Shown: positions 15,147 through 24,097, counted from the stretch's first letter. The stretch: 35,261 bases of DNA from Gammaproteobacteria bacterium (GCA_020845975.1 JADLET010000186.1:1-35261), one strand, 5' to 3'. Notes: generated by a model from the sequence alone, not told the origin. Translations and numbers: made by a program.

Positions 15147-17099
15147 TCACTCCGGATAGGGATAGGTGCCGAGCGACATCGCGGGCCGGATGCCGGTGAT
15201 GTCGGGGCGGCCGGCGATGAAGTCATCGGGGTAATAGCCGAAGTGGCGCACGCCGAGGCGCCGCAGCAGATCCATCTGGGCGCGCAGGTCGGCGGTGTCG
15301 ACCGCGGTGCGGTCGCGCCAGTCGACGCTCTGGAGTTCGAATACGGTCCTGGCCAGGCCATCCGGCTCGCGTGATACGTGCGCGACGAGTTTCTCCAGCC
15401 AGGCGCGCGGATGGGACTGCGCCTCGAGATAGGGCATGGCCAGGATCGCCGTGTAATCGTAATGCGCGAGCGAAAGCGGCAGCGACTGTGCGAAGCGCGA
15501 CTCCGCCGTGGCATCCAGCGCGACCGGCGCGTACAGATTGCGGGCGGTCTTGATCTGGGGCTGGAATACGCGCACGCGCGCGGCGAGCATGTCCGTGAGG
15601 TTGATCAGCGCCTCGGTCTTGCGCCGGACCCACTCCTGCGCCAGCTCGGGTGATGCGCGGATCTCGGCGAGCGTGGCCGGGAGTTCCCATTGCCGGGTAT
15701 GGACCTCGATGGCGGCGTCAGACGCATCCTCGTCCTCTCCAAGCATGGCGTCGTCATGGAACAGCAGGCCGTCAATCGAGGCATGCACGGCGAGATCCTC
15801 GTAGATATCACCGATGAACTCGCGCGCCTCGGCGCTGAAGGGCGAAAGGCGCGGGTAGCGCGGTGTGTGTCCGTCGTCCGCGCTGTCGTGAGTCACCCTC
15901 TGTTCGCGCAGCGGACTGCCTTCGTCCGGCACGTAGGCCAGTACGGGAAGCCAGGCGTAGACCTTGACGCCGGCGCGCGTGGCAAGCTGCCAGGCGGCGC
16001 GATTGAACAGGTCGGCGCGCACCGGCAGGTGGCGGTTGGGGAAATACAGCGCGTCGGCGGCGCCATCACCGTCGGGATCGGCGAAGGCCTGCAGATAGAC
16101 GGTATTGATCCCGAGCGCCTTGATGCGGTCAAGCAGGTGATCCAGGTTGCGTTCCTGCTGCGCGGAGTCGGGATCGTAGACATAATCGAGATCGACCTGC
16201 ACGGTACGGATCGGCTGGTGACGGGCAGGCTCGTTGAGCGTTTCGATCAGAGACTCCAGCGTGGCGCCGTGCGGGATCAGCGCGCGGCGGATCACATCGC
16301 CGTCCTGGAGGGCGTTATAGCCATGGTCGCCGAGGTCGAAGCTCAGGGGCATGCCGAGCCGGGCCGCGAGTCCGGTCAGTGGTTCGTTATAGCGGCCGTA
16401 GGGCCAGACCATGGCGCGCGGGCGGTGTCCGGTGCGGCGCTCGATCATGCGGACGCTCTGTTCCAGATCGGTGCCGATGCGGTTGATGTAGGTCTTGTCG
16501 TCTTCGTAGACCTTGCGATCCGCATCGTAGGCCCGCGTGACGGCGACGGGTTGCAGATTGCCCTGCGGGTTGCCGGCGATGCCGTGGTGCAGGTCATGGC
16601 TGTGCGAGGCGATCTCGACCAGTCCCGAGTCCGCCATCTCCTTCAGTTGATCCCAGCTTGCGAAACCCTCCCGAGGCAGGCCGATCGTGCCGTACTTCAC
16701 CTGGCTGCCGGCCGGTTGCTCGATCCAGGAGACCATCGGCGCCACCACGGCGGGGTAGCCGAACAGTTTGAGCAGCGGGAAGACTCGTGTGTATGTGCTG
16801 GCATAGCCGTCGTCGAAGGTGAGCAGCACGGCGTTGGCGGGCAGTGGCCGACCGTGCTCGCGCGCCGCGATGATATCGTTCAGGCTGACGGGGTGATAGT
16901 CGTGCTCCCTGAGCCAGGCGAACTGCGCGACGAGATTGGACGTGGCGATGGTGATCGCGTCTCCCAGGCGGTCGCGTGCGGGATCGTCCTGCACGTCGTG
17001 ATAGCTCAGTACGATAAATCCGTTAGGCTCCTGCGCGGCAGACAGCGCTGCCGGCAGCAGCAGGAACAGGGCGGTGATGAATCGGGTCAGGGCTTTCAT
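15147..17099 (-). CDS. pgaB: PgaB, PNAG deacetylase / C-terminal GHL13 hydrolase-type protein
   Basis: ATG 17099 begins one base after the pgaA stop; 650 residues. A signal peptide covers residues 1-22 (ALSAAQ). The N-terminal NodB-type deacetylase has YHDVQDD (~33), LLTFDDGYAS with metal/catalytic Asp96-Asp97, and EIASHSHDLHHG with the metal His pair. The C-terminal half (from ~310) is the PgaB hydrolase-like TIM barrel: VQVDLDYVYDPD, NTVYLQAFADPDGDG, VYAWLPVLAY, and FHDDAMLGEDEDASD. Residue 21 is Ala before Ala-Gln, and no lipobox Cys is evident. It is therefore probably a periplasmic soluble or uncleaved-anchor form, unlike E. coli PgaB, which is a lipoprotein. It deacetylates PNAG to allow export by PgaA. 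Confidence 0.95.
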   Translation of the reverse strand: MKALTRFITALFLLLPAALSAAQEPNGFIVLSYHDVQDDPARDRLGDAITIATSNLVAQFAWLREHDYHPVSLNDIIAAREHGRPLPANAVLLTFDDGYASTYTRVFPLLKLFGYPAVVAPMVSWIEQPAGSQVKYGTIGLPREGFASWDQLKEMADSGLVEIASHSHDLHHGIAGNPQGNLQPVAVTRAYDADRKVYEDDKTYINRIGTDLEQSVRMIERRTGHRPRAMVWPYGRYNEPLTGLAARLGMPLSFDLGDHGYNALQDGDVIRRALIPHGATLESLIETLNEPARHQPIRTVQVDLDYVYDPDSAQQERNLDHLLDRIKALGINTVYLQAFADPDGDGAADALYFPNRHLPVRADLFNRAAWQLATRAGVKVYAWLPVLAYVPDEGSPLREQRVTHDSADDGHTPRYPRLSPFSAEAREFIGDIYEDLAVHASIDGLLFHDDAMLGEDEDASDAAIEVHTRQWELPATLAEIRASPELAQEWVRRKTEALINLTDMLAARVRVFQPQIKTARNLYAPVALDATAESRFAQSLPLSLAHYDYTAILAMPYLEAQSHPRAWLEKLVAHVSREPDGLARTVFELQSVDWRDRTAVDTADLRAQMDLLRRLGVRHFGYYPDDFIAGRPDITGIRPAMSLGTYPYPE

Positions 17100-17100
17100 G

Positions 17101-19578
17101 TCAGAAGCGCCAGTCCAGATTGAGATAGAACGTGTTCTGATGTTCCGGCGTGCCGTCGTAGACACGACGCGCGCGGATCAGCCCGTAGGCGAGCTCGAAG
17201 CGGTCGAGCGGATTCCAGCGCTGTTCATACTGCGCCGCCCACACGGTGTCCGAACCGAAATCTTCCTGGTGATAATTGCCGGCGCTGAGCGCGAGGCGGT
17301 GGCGGAAGGAATATTCATAGCGCCGGTACAGCAGCCATTCGTTGTTCAGGGTGAAATCGGCCGAAAGGTCGCTCGCCGGGTTGAAGTAGGGCGCGTCTTC
17401 GCGGGTGTTGCGCGAGGCATAGACGCCCAGCAGGCCGTCCATGTGATAGTGCGGACGCGTCATCAGGCGCTGGGCCAGACGCGCGTTCGCGGCGGTGCGC
17501 AGGTTGTCGTCGCTGAAGTCGATGCGTTGCAGACCGGCATGGGCGCTTCGCCTTTCATGCGCGCGCCAGTCCGCGCCGAGATCGATCGACCAGCCGTCGA
17601 TGTCCTCGTTGAGCCGGGCGCGCAGCGGTATCTCGTCGCTCCAGGTATCGGCGCCGGCAGTGAAGGACCAGGTGTCCGTGGGTCTCCAGCGCCCGGTCAC
17701 CGCGAGGCCGGTATTGACACTGTCGCCGGCGTTACGGTCCAGTTCCGCCGTTGCCATGATCTCACGCGCGCGGTACTCAATGCCCGCCCCGATACGCCGG
17801 TAGGCCGCGTCTCCCTCGGGGAACTCCGCCTGCTCGAAGTGGTGATGCAGGAAGGGCCGGTAGTGATATTTGAGCGGCGCGCTGTACAGCCAGCCGTCGA
17901 AGCCGAGATCATCGCTGCCTTCCTGTGTGCCGGAGCTCTTTGAACGTGAGGCCTCGAGACGCAGCTCGCGCAGTTTGTGCAATTCCCATTCATGCGCCAG
18001 GGATGCGGTGGCTCCGCTGTCCGGCGCGGTGGCGCGCAGATCCTGCAGCGCCGCTTCGGCGGCGGGGTAGTCGCCGAGTTCGAGCAGGGCATGTCCGCGA
18101 CCGGCGCGTGCGTCGGGTGTGTTTGCCGGCCGTCCGTTGAGGGCGATCTCGTATTCCCCCAGCGCACGGCGCGGCCAGCCGCGCCAGCGATGGATCGTGG
18201 CCTGCGCGGTCTGCAGTTCCGCATTGAACGGCGCCTGTTCGACCAGCGGGGCCAGACGGCGTTCAGCCTCGGGCAGGTCGTCGACGAAGGCGCGCGCATA
18301 GGCGGCCGTGATGTCGGCGCGCAGTTTGGCGGAGTTGGGGCGGCGATCCGGTGGTGCGCCGAGCCAGATCGGTTCGTCGGCGGTGATTTTGTCGATCAGC
18401 GGCAGCGCGTGCTCAAAATCCTCGCTCTCGACGTAGGCATAGAACAGGGACAGGCGGGTGCTGAAATCATTGGGCTCATCTTCCAATACGCGCAGGAACA
18501 GGTCACGCGCCTGCTCCGGCTGGCGCAGCGCGAGATAGGTATCGCCCGCGGTCGTGAGGACATAGGTCGGAATGTCCTGGTCATCGGCGATATGCGTCTC
18601 GTAGAGATCGATGGCCTCGAGATTGCGGTTGCGTTCGTGCAGCGACACCAGCAGGTCGTAGCGTACCTGGCGCGCATGGGGCGTTTCTCCCTGGCCGCCG
18701 GCCTCGAGGAATTCCAGCTCCCGACGCAGATCCAGGATTGCCTTGAAGGATTCGCGACGCGGCGTGGTCTCCGACGTCGCGGGCAGGCGGCTCCAGCGTA
18801 TGGTGTAGGCCTGAATGTCGCGCTCGATCGCATCGCGCTCGCCGGGGCTCAGCAGCCCCGGCGTTTCATCCGCGAGCGAGGCGGCGAGGTGCGGCGCGCC
18901 GATACGGTAGGTCGTCAGGATCCTGCCGCGGCGCGCCTCGCGGTTCGCGGGGTCGAGTTCCAGAATGCGATCGTAGGTGCGCAAGGACTGGAAGGGCAGG
19001 CCCTGATTCTGCTGGACATAGGCGAGTGCGCCGAGCACTTCGAGATCTCGTGAATGGGATGCGTCGATCTGGTCCAGCGTCTGGCGTGCCTGTTCACTGT
19101 CACCATTGTCCGCCAGGCTGAGCGCGAGTCCGATGCGGGCGGCGCTGTCCCCGGGTTCGCGATCGACGGCGGTGCGGTAGATCCGGATGGCAAGCGGATA
19201 TTCCCGTTCGTTGCGCGCCGACCTGCCCAGGGCCTCCAGGACGTAGGATGGGGTGTCCTTGAGATCGAGATTCGCGGCGCGATCCAGCGCGTCGCGATCG
19301 CGTTCGGCCCAGCCGAGCACCGCGATGTAATCGTAGAGATAGCGCCGGTTGTCCGGGTAGCGTTGCACCAGTGCTCCGAGTGTCTCCAGCGCCTGTGCAT
19401 GTTCGCCCGCGCGGGCGGTTCGCAGGGCCTGCTGGTATTCCTGCTCGGGCGTGGCCGCGGACGAGAGCGGGTGCCATGCAGCCGCCATGAATCCGGCTGC
19501 TAGGGCGATAAGTAAACCCGGGGTGCGGTGAAGGAGGGTATGGCGCACGGGGACAGGATTCTTGTTCGGACTTCTCAT
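17101..19578 (-). CDS. pgaA: PgaA, outer-membrane PNAG porin with TPR domain
   Basis: ATG 19578 (GTG at 19596 is an alternative) gives 825 residues. An N-terminal signal (PGLLIALAAGFMAAAWHPLSSA) is followed by a helical TPR superhelix (residues ~45-510, for example ALRTARAGEHAQALETLGAL). A C-terminal beta-barrel (~530-825, e.g. AGIEYRAREIMATAEL and WRAHERRSAHAGLQ) ends in aromatic WRF, the usual end for outer-membrane barrels. PgaA exports partly deacetylated PNAG; the TPR domain contacts PgaB. The gene is first in the pgaABCD order and is followed by pgaB after a single base. The MinD-like ATPase gene lies 103 bp upstream on the same strand. Confidence 0.95.
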   Translation of the reverse strand: MRSPNKNPVPVRHTLLHRTPGLLIALAAGFMAAAWHPLSSAATPEQEYQQALRTARAGEHAQALETLGALVQRYPDNRRYLYDYIAVLGWAERDRDALDRAANLDLKDTPSYVLEALGRSARNEREYPLAIRIYRTAVDREPGDSAARIGLALSLADNGDSEQARQTLDQIDASHSRDLEVLGALAYVQQNQGLPFQSLRTYDRILELDPANREARRGRILTTYRIGAPHLAASLADETPGLLSPGERDAIERDIQAYTIRWSRLPATSETTPRRESFKAILDLRRELEFLEAGGQGETPHARQVRYDLLVSLHERNRNLEAIDLYETHIADDQDIPTYVLTTAGDTYLALRQPEQARDLFLRVLEDEPNDFSTRLSLFYAYVESEDFEHALPLIDKITADEPIWLGAPPDRRPNSAKLRADITAAYARAFVDDLPEAERRLAPLVEQAPFNAELQTAQATIHRWRGWPRRALGEYEIALNGRPANTPDARAGRGHALLELGDYPAAEAALQDLRATAPDSGATASLAHEWELHKLRELRLEASRSKSSGTQEGSDDLGFDGWLYSAPLKYHYRPFLHHHFEQAEFPEGDAAYRRIGAGIEYRAREIMATAELDRNAGDSVNTGLAVTGRWRPTDTWSFTAGADTWSDEIPLRARLNEDIDGWSIDLGADWRAHERRSAHAGLQRIDFSDDNLRTAANARLAQRLMTRPHYHMDGLLGVYASRNTREDAPYFNPASDLSADFTLNNEWLLYRRYEYSFRHRLALSAGNYHQEDFGSDTVWAAQYEQRWNPLDRFELAYGLIRARRVYDGTPEHQNTFYLNLDWRF

Positions 19579-19681
19579 GACAGTTATTTGAAGCACAACT
19601 CGCGCCAGTTTTAATCGCTGCGCGTTGAGCTTTCGGTCCGGGGTGTTGCTTCATCCCGCTTCGGGGCGAGCCGCCGGCATT

Positions 19682-21061
19682 CTATATAGGTTCACCGTCG
19701 CCGGAATTTTGCTCTTCGATGAGCGGCGGGCCCTTCCCGGGGGAAACGAGTTCGCGATTGATGTAAGTGTACAGTCGGTTCAGCGCCTGATGCAGCAGCG
19801 TTTCTTCCGTCTGGATACGTTCCACCGAGCGGCGGTATTCACGCAGGATTGTATCCTGTTCCGTGGTGGTCGAGGACGGTGTTTTCAGCCGTGGCGTGGA
19901 CGGGCCGAAACGCCGCTCGATAACGCCCTCGAGACCGGCGGCCAACGCACGCAGCTCAGCCTCTGAACAGGTCTCTTCCCCGAGTAGCCCCGGCAGGCGG
20001 TCGATGGCGACGGGCAGTTTGTGGAAACGCGCCTGGTAGGCCTGGAGCAGGCTTCCCAGCTCGCGCGTGATCTCTTCCTCGGGCGCGGAGGGATCCTGCA
20101 CCAGCTCGGCCGCCTGGATCCAGATCCGGGCGGGTGGCTCTTCCCATGCCGTGGCGGGGTGGGTGGGGGCGGCCAGTTCCGACCCGGAGGCCGCCGGTCC
20201 TGTGGCCAGATCGTTCCAGTAGGCACTGAAACTGTGGGGTTGGACGGTTCCTGAGAACTGTTTGCTCAGTACCGTGGCGAGCGTGGTGAAACACCGGCTG
20301 GCAACCGCATCCGGGTGGTCCAGCAGCACCGGACGCTGCGCTCTCACGGAGGTCCGGACGGCTTTGTCCTCAATGATATAGCCGAGGTAATGGACCTTCA
20401 TGCTGAGATATTTCTTGACGGCCGCCTCGAAGCGCTTGAACACCTCCATGCTGTTGGCGTAGTTGATCGCCATGTTGACCAGCACGTAGGCCGGGTGCTC
20501 GTAACTGTGTCGCTTCAGCACGCGGAGCAGGGCGAAGGCATCCGTCAGCGAGGTCGGCTCGGTCGAGATCACCACAATGGCGTACTGCGCCGACCGGACG
20601 AAAGACAGTACCGATTCGCCGATGCCGGCGGCTGTATCGATCAGGATATAGTCGAAGCGGTCCTCCAGCGATTCAAGGGCGGTGATCAGGCGGGCGCGCT
20701 GTTCCTGATTCAGATTCGCGCATTCGGCGATGCCCGAGGCGGCAGGGATGATCATCACGCCCTCCGGTCCCTCGACCAGGATCTCGTCCACCGTGCGCTC
20801 GCCCGTCAGTAGATGCTCGACGGTGTGTTCCACGCTCAGGCCCATCACGACATTGATGTTGGCGAGGCTGGTGTCAGCGTCGAAGATGCAGACGCGGTTG
20901 CCGTTTCTGGCCAGGGCGATGGCGAGGTTGCTGGTGACGTTGGTCTTGCCGACCCCACCCTTGCCGCTCGTGATGGCAATGACCTTGGGGGGCTGCGTGT
21001 CAGCCGGTTGAAGCGGCGATGAACGCGAGGACCCGCTTGGTTTTATGGGGAAGATATTCAT
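19682..21061 (-). CDS. MinD/ParA-type ATPase with C-terminal extension
   Basis: The 459-residue protein has a deviant Walker A motif, GKGGVGKT (residues 33-40), followed by the DADTSLANINVVMGL switch region and the Walker B-like YILIDTAAGIG. This is the MinD/FlhG (FleN) branch of the ParA family, cytoplasmic ATPases that position protein complexes or count organelles. Residues 1-25 are a short linker. Residues ~270-459 are a unique extension: proline-rich, then helical with EYRRSVERIQTEETLLHQALNRLYTYI near the end. No flagellar or Min genes adjoin it. It is instead directly upstream of pgaABCD on the same strand with a 103-bp gap. A BcsQ-like role for the PNAG secretion machine is a reasonable inference. 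A pgaA promoter in the gap is also possible. Confidence 0.85.
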   Translation of the reverse strand: MNIFPIKPSGSSRSSPLQPADTQPPKVIAITSGKGGVGKTNVTSNLAIALARNGNRVCIFDADTSLANINVVMGLSVEHTVEHLLTGERTVDEILVEGPEGVMIIPAASGIAECANLNQEQRARLITALESLEDRFDYILIDTAAGIGESVLSFVRSAQYAIVVISTEPTSLTDAFALLRVLKRHSYEHPAYVLVNMAINYANSMEVFKRFEAAVKKYLSMKVHYLGYIIEDKAVRTSVRAQRPVLLDHPDAVASRCFTTLATVLSKQFSGTVQPHSFSAYWNDLATGPAASGSELAAPTHPATAWEEPPARIWIQAAELVQDPSAPEEEITRELGSLLQAYQARFHKLPVAIDRLPGLLGEETCSEAELRALAAGLEGVIERRFGPSTPRLKTPSSTTTEQDTILREYRRSVERIQTEETLLHQALNRLYTYINRELVSPGKGPPLIEEQNSGDGEPI

Positions 21062-21251
21062 GGTCCGGATGCGATCGCTCGTGACTGAGTCCGTTTCCTC
21101 TGGGCCGGGATGAGGGCCCTGACCGTTGGTTCCGGGTTAACAAATCCCGGGACTCGATCTGCCATGTTCAGATGAAATCTTTAGTGAATGTTATTGAGCG
21201 TTGAATTGTACCACTTTTTTCCGGAATACTGTGATAGTCATGTGATCCGGC

Positions 21252-21276
21252 GCCTGCCGGATCCGCGCCGGCAGGC
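21252..21276 (-). terminator. Strong hairpin after the aldolase/dehydrogenase gene
   Basis: GCCTGCCGG at 21252-21260 and CCGGCAGGC at 21268-21276 form a perfect 9-bp stem (7-base loop), 13 bp past the stop at 21289. A second, overlapping fold pairs ATCCGGC (21245-21251) with GCCGGAT (21256-21262). There is no U tract, so it is a structured 3' end more than a canonical intrinsic terminator. Read from the plus side it lies in the upstream region of the MinD-like gene. Confidence 0.55.
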
Positions 21277-21288
21277 CGGGGGGGCGAT

Positions 21289-23268
21289 TTAGATGACTCT
21301 GTCGTTGCCGCCATCGAGTGGCACTTGCGCCCCGGTGGTCTTGGCGAACAGTGGACCGCACATGGCGATCGCCATCCCGGCCACGTCGTGGGACTGGATT
21401 TCGGTCTTCAGGACATTTTTTCTCTTGTAATTCTCGACGGTTAGGCCGTAATTCTTCGCTCTTGCCTGAAGTATGTCGTCGGTCCAGATCGCGGTGTCGA
21501 AAACGGCGTCGGGGTGGATGGAGTTGACGCGAATGCCATCCTCGCCCCATTCCAGCGCGGCCACTCGGGCGAGCTGCGTGAGCGCGGCTTTGGAGGATGA
21601 GTAGGCCGCGACCCCGGGGCCCGGGGCGGCAACGTTCTTGGAGCCGATGATGACGACCCGGCCCCCGCGCGGCGACAGCTTCAGCAGCGGGTGGGCCTCG
21701 CGCATCAGGTTGAGGTTGGCGTCCAGATTGATATCGAAGACGCGGCGCCATTCGCGGCTGTCGAGCACATTCAGGCGGCGGCTGGCGGGGAAGATCCCGG
21801 CGTTCAGCACCAGCATGTCCAGTCCGCCGAAGTGCCGGACCCCCGTCTCGAGTGCGGCGGCGAGTTCGTCCTCCTTCGTCACGTCGCAGCTTAGGCCGAG
21901 GTAGGCGGGCTGGCGGGCAATGATCTCAACGCCGGCGTCAATGTCGAGGCCGATGACCGCCGCGCCCTGTTTCAGGAACTGTTCGGCACAGGCCTTGCCA
22001 ATGCCGGAGGCCGCGCCGGTGACCAGTACCACTTCTCCTGCGAAGGGCGGAGGGGCGCCGGCGGATTTCAATTTGGCCTGCTCGAGGTCCCAGTATTCGA
22101 CATCGAAGATGTCCCGGGCCGGAAGCGCCTGGTAGCCGCCCAGTGCCTGCGCGCGCAGCAGGATCTCGATGGTGTGGCTGTAGATGTCCGCCACGATGCC
22201 GGCATCCTTTATGCTGCGACCGAGCGCGCAGACGCCGAGCTCGGGGTCGATGACAACGCGCGGCGCCGGGTCGAGCATGGCCTTCTTGTCTCGCGCCTGC
22301 GGGGCGTGTTCCTCAAAGTAGGTCTTGTAGGCGGAAACATACGCTTCGACATCGCGCCCGAGCTGCGGGAGTCGCTTGGTCCGGATGACATGATCCGGGG
22401 TTGCCGGTCCCTGCTGGGTCAGCGTCGCGAGATCAGTGCGCCGGGCGAAATCCAGGCTGCGGTCATCGCGCTGGGTGACGAGCACGAGCGGAAAGCCGGC
22501 GGCGCGTGAGACGTCATGGCGCAGGGCGGCGATGGCGAGGCGCAGGGCGGGTTCCTCCACGGAGCGTCGCGGCGCGGGTGCGGGCAGGTCCCAGGCGCCT
22601 TGCTTTTTCAGGTAGCTCTCCGCGCGCCCGACGAGTTCGATCATTCGTTCGTAGGATTCCCGTGCCGTGGAGCCGAATGAAAATATGCCGTGGTTCAACA
22701 AGACCATGCCAATGGTTTTTGATGTTGATTCTTTTGAAAAACGTTCCCCGCAAAGGCGGGCGAGGTCGAAGCCGGGCATCACGTAGGGAATGACCACGAC
22801 ATCGTCGCCGAACACTTCGGCGATGCGTTCCCGCCCCTTGGCGGTATTGGTGATGGCAATGATGGCATCGGCATGCGTATGGTCTACAAACTTGTGCGGA
22901 ATCACCGCGTGCAGGATCGCCTCGACGGAGGGGGTGGGCGCGCTTGCCCGGGTCATATGCGTGCGCAGCTCGTTGACCATCTGCATGTCGCTCAGTTCCT
23001 GCAGGCGGGCCAGGGCGATCAGATGCCCCAGTTTCACGGCGGGAAACCCCGCTTCTTCGATGGTTTCGAGATCCCAGCCGCTGCCCTTGACGTAGAGGAT
23101 CTCTTCCTCGATGCCGAGGAGGTTGCGGACCGTTTCCTTGACCGAGGTGTTCCCCCCGCCGTGCAGTACCAGCGAAGCATCCTGTCCCAGCAGGCGTGAG
23201 GTGTATACGCGCAGGGCGAGCGGGCTGGTGTATTCGGCAGCCGCCTGGTCATTCCAACGGTTGAGCAT
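21289..23268 (-). CDS. Class II aldolase / short-chain dehydrogenase fusion (RhaD-like)
   Basis: The 659-residue protein joins two enzymes. Residues ~1-390 are a class II (fuculose/rhamnulose-phosphate type) aldolase with GGGNTSVKE, the zinc-binding HTHADA (His pair, ~130) and LLNHGIFSFG. Residues ~420-659 are a short-chain dehydrogenase with the NAD-binding TGAASGIGKACAEQF, the NAG motif LVLNAGIF, and the catalytic Tyr-Lys AAYSSSKAALTQ. This is the known bifunctional rhamnulose-1-phosphate aldolase/alcohol dehydrogenase arrangement that splits deoxy-sugar phosphates and converts the resulting lactaldehyde. No other rhamnose genes are nearby, so the physiological substrate is open. ATG 23268 has AAGG about 10 nt upstream. 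The promoter lies in the AT-rich region beyond. Confidence 0.92.
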   Translation of the reverse strand: MLNRWNDQAAAEYTSPLALRVYTSRLLGQDASLVLHGGGNTSVKETVRNLLGIEEEILYVKGSGWDLETIEEAGFPAVKLGHLIALARLQELSDMQMVNELRTHMTRASAPTPSVEAILHAVIPHKFVDHTHADAIIAITNTAKGRERIAEVFGDDVVVIPYVMPGFDLARLCGERFSKESTSKTIGMVLLNHGIFSFGSTARESYERMIELVGRAESYLKKQGAWDLPAPAPRRSVEEPALRLAIAALRHDVSRAAGFPLVLVTQRDDRSLDFARRTDLATLTQQGPATPDHVIRTKRLPQLGRDVEAYVSAYKTYFEEHAPQARDKKAMLDPAPRVVIDPELGVCALGRSIKDAGIVADIYSHTIEILLRAQALGGYQALPARDIFDVEYWDLEQAKLKSAGAPPPFAGEVVLVTGAASGIGKACAEQFLKQGAAVIGLDIDAGVEIIARQPAYLGLSCDVTKEDELAAALETGVRHFGGLDMLVLNAGIFPASRRLNVLDSREWRRVFDINLDANLNLMREAHPLLKLSPRGGRVVIIGSKNVAAPGPGVAAYSSSKAALTQLARVAALEWGEDGIRVNSIHPDAVFDTAIWTDDILQARAKNYGLTVENYKRKNVLKTEIQSHDVAGMAIAMCGPLFAKTTGAQVPLDGGNDRVI

Positions 23269-23606
23269 ATGTTGCGAACCTTTTGAATTATATGTGGATG
23301 CTTATCTGAGTCGGGGCTGTTGTCGCCCTGCTCGGGATGTTTTGGCCGCTTCGGCCTTCCGCAGATTGGAAATTCTACAATAGATTTCATGTCGATGGCC
23401 GCAAGGATCATCGCTTGCCTTGGCTTTCTCTCGGGCGTTCTCTGATGCTGATTTGGAATTGGAATAGAGGTGACGGCCTTATTCACAGTGCCGCGCGTAG
23501 CTGCGGGCCAAGGCAGAATGCGATGCTGTTTTGCCACAGGGAATAGAGGATAACGCGGGTTTGTTTTGTAACTAAAAGAATCTAAAGGATAATAATTGTC
23601 GCGTTT

Positions 23607-23628
23607 ATATGAACAAAATATGAACAAA
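23607..23628 (+). repeat. Tandem 11-bp AT-rich repeat
   Basis: Two perfect head-to-tail copies of ATATGAACAAA (23607-23617, 23618-23628) lie in AT-rich DNA 50 bp before the DnaA boxes. AT-rich short tandem repeats next to DnaA boxes recall duplex-unwinding elements of replication origins, though only two copies are present. Confidence 0.6.
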
Positions 23629-23655
23629 TTAATAAAATCCCATGACAAAACGGGT

Positions 23656-23711
23656 AATCATCGAATTATTAAAAAGTTATCCACAACTTTATGCACCGAT
23701 TTTGTGGATAA
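23656..23711. promoter_or_regulatory. DnaA-box cluster with IHF-like site
   Basis: Two perfect DnaA boxes face each other: TTATCCACA at 23677-23685 and TGTGGATAA at 23703-23711. Between them, TTATGCACC at 23689-23697 matches the TTATNCACA consensus at 8 of 9 positions. An IHF-like sequence, AATCATCGAATTA at 23656-23668, fits WATCAANNNNTTR with one mismatch. The outer boxes also make a 10-bp inverted repeat (TTATCCACAA/TTGTGGATAA). This could be a DnaA-regulatory locus such as a DARS- or datA-like site, or an origin. No replication gene is in the window. Confidence 0.6.
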
Positions 23712-23830
23712 GAGGTTTTTATTAATTACATCAGCCGAGTTAGATCTGAATTTCGCGGAAAACATGAGATGACCCCGCGCAAAGTAGCGGAATGGTGATG
23801 AAATCGAGGAGGTGATGCGGCAAGATCCAC

Positions 23831-23907
23831 TGGCGCCCCGGAGACGATTTGAACGTCCGACCTTCCCCTTAGGAGGGGGATGCTCTATCCAGCTGAGCTA
23901 CCGGGGC
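23831..23907 (-). tRNA. tRNA-Arg (anticodon CCT)
   Basis: The minus strand folds into a full cloverleaf of 77 nt with encoded CCA. Acceptor stem GCCCCGG pairs with CCGGGGC. The D arm is GCTC-AGCTGGATA-GAGC, and the anticodon stem TCCCC/GGGGA holds the loop CTCCTAA (anticodon CCT). The T arm reads GGACG-TTCAAAT-CGTCT with one G-T pair. It decodes AGG arginine codons, rare in this GC-rich genome. A -10-like TATAGT lies about 20 nt upstream on the minus strand. tRNA genes are common integration sites, but no element is attached here. Confidence 0.96.
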
Positions 23908-24070
23908 TTATTAGTGAATCGGTTGGTACTATAAAAGATGTTCCGCGTCGGGATTGTATGTCGAAGGCCTGGGCATTTCTCTGCCGGTCTTCGATAAAGT
24001 GGCGGCAACATTTTGCGGGCGATTATAACAGCAACCGGCCGGACATGGTCCAACGGCGGGGAATGCGAAT

Positions 24071-24097
24071 GGGTACGGTCAGGTGCCGACCGTACCC
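24071..24097 (-). terminator. Perfect 10-bp hairpin after the 73-residue ORF
   Basis: GGGTACGGTC at 24071-24080 pairs with GACCGTACCC at 24088-24097 (7-base loop). It lies about 35 bp beyond the stop of the 73-residue gene and upstream of tRNA-Arg on the same strand. No U tract follows, so transcription may end Rho-independently only weakly. A smaller GACGC/GCGTC stem at 24113-24125 sits between it and the gene. Confidence 0.5.

Larger units (their letters stand above)
23269..23830. other. AT-rich gene-free region between the aldolase gene and tRNA-Arg
   Basis: About 560 bp hold no convincing gene, although an ORF overlapping the aldolase start can be drawn across it. The half near the tRNA (23540-23760) is far more AT-rich than the rest of the window. 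It contains the tandem 11-mers, the IHF-like site and the DnaA boxes listed separately. The half near 23269 must carry the aldolase gene promoter on the minus strand; a small perfect hairpin, GGCCG-CTT-CGGCC, lies near 23345. Confidence 0.5.

Noticed and set aside
15690-17123. 477-residue plus-strand ORF opposite pgaB
   Set aside because: Antisense shadow of pgaB; composition (Val/Gly/Ala/Asp-rich) is typical of reverse-frame reading and has no domain.
23034-23648. 204-residue minus-strand ORF across the AT-rich region and the aldolase start
   Set aside because: Overlaps the aldolase gene in another frame, has no domain or ribosome binding site and crosses repeat-bearing intergenic DNA.
23600-23715. 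Calling the DnaA-box cluster the chromosomal origin outright
   Set aside because: Only two perfect boxes and no dnaA, dnaN, gidA or parAB nearby; kept as a candidate DnaA-regulatory site.
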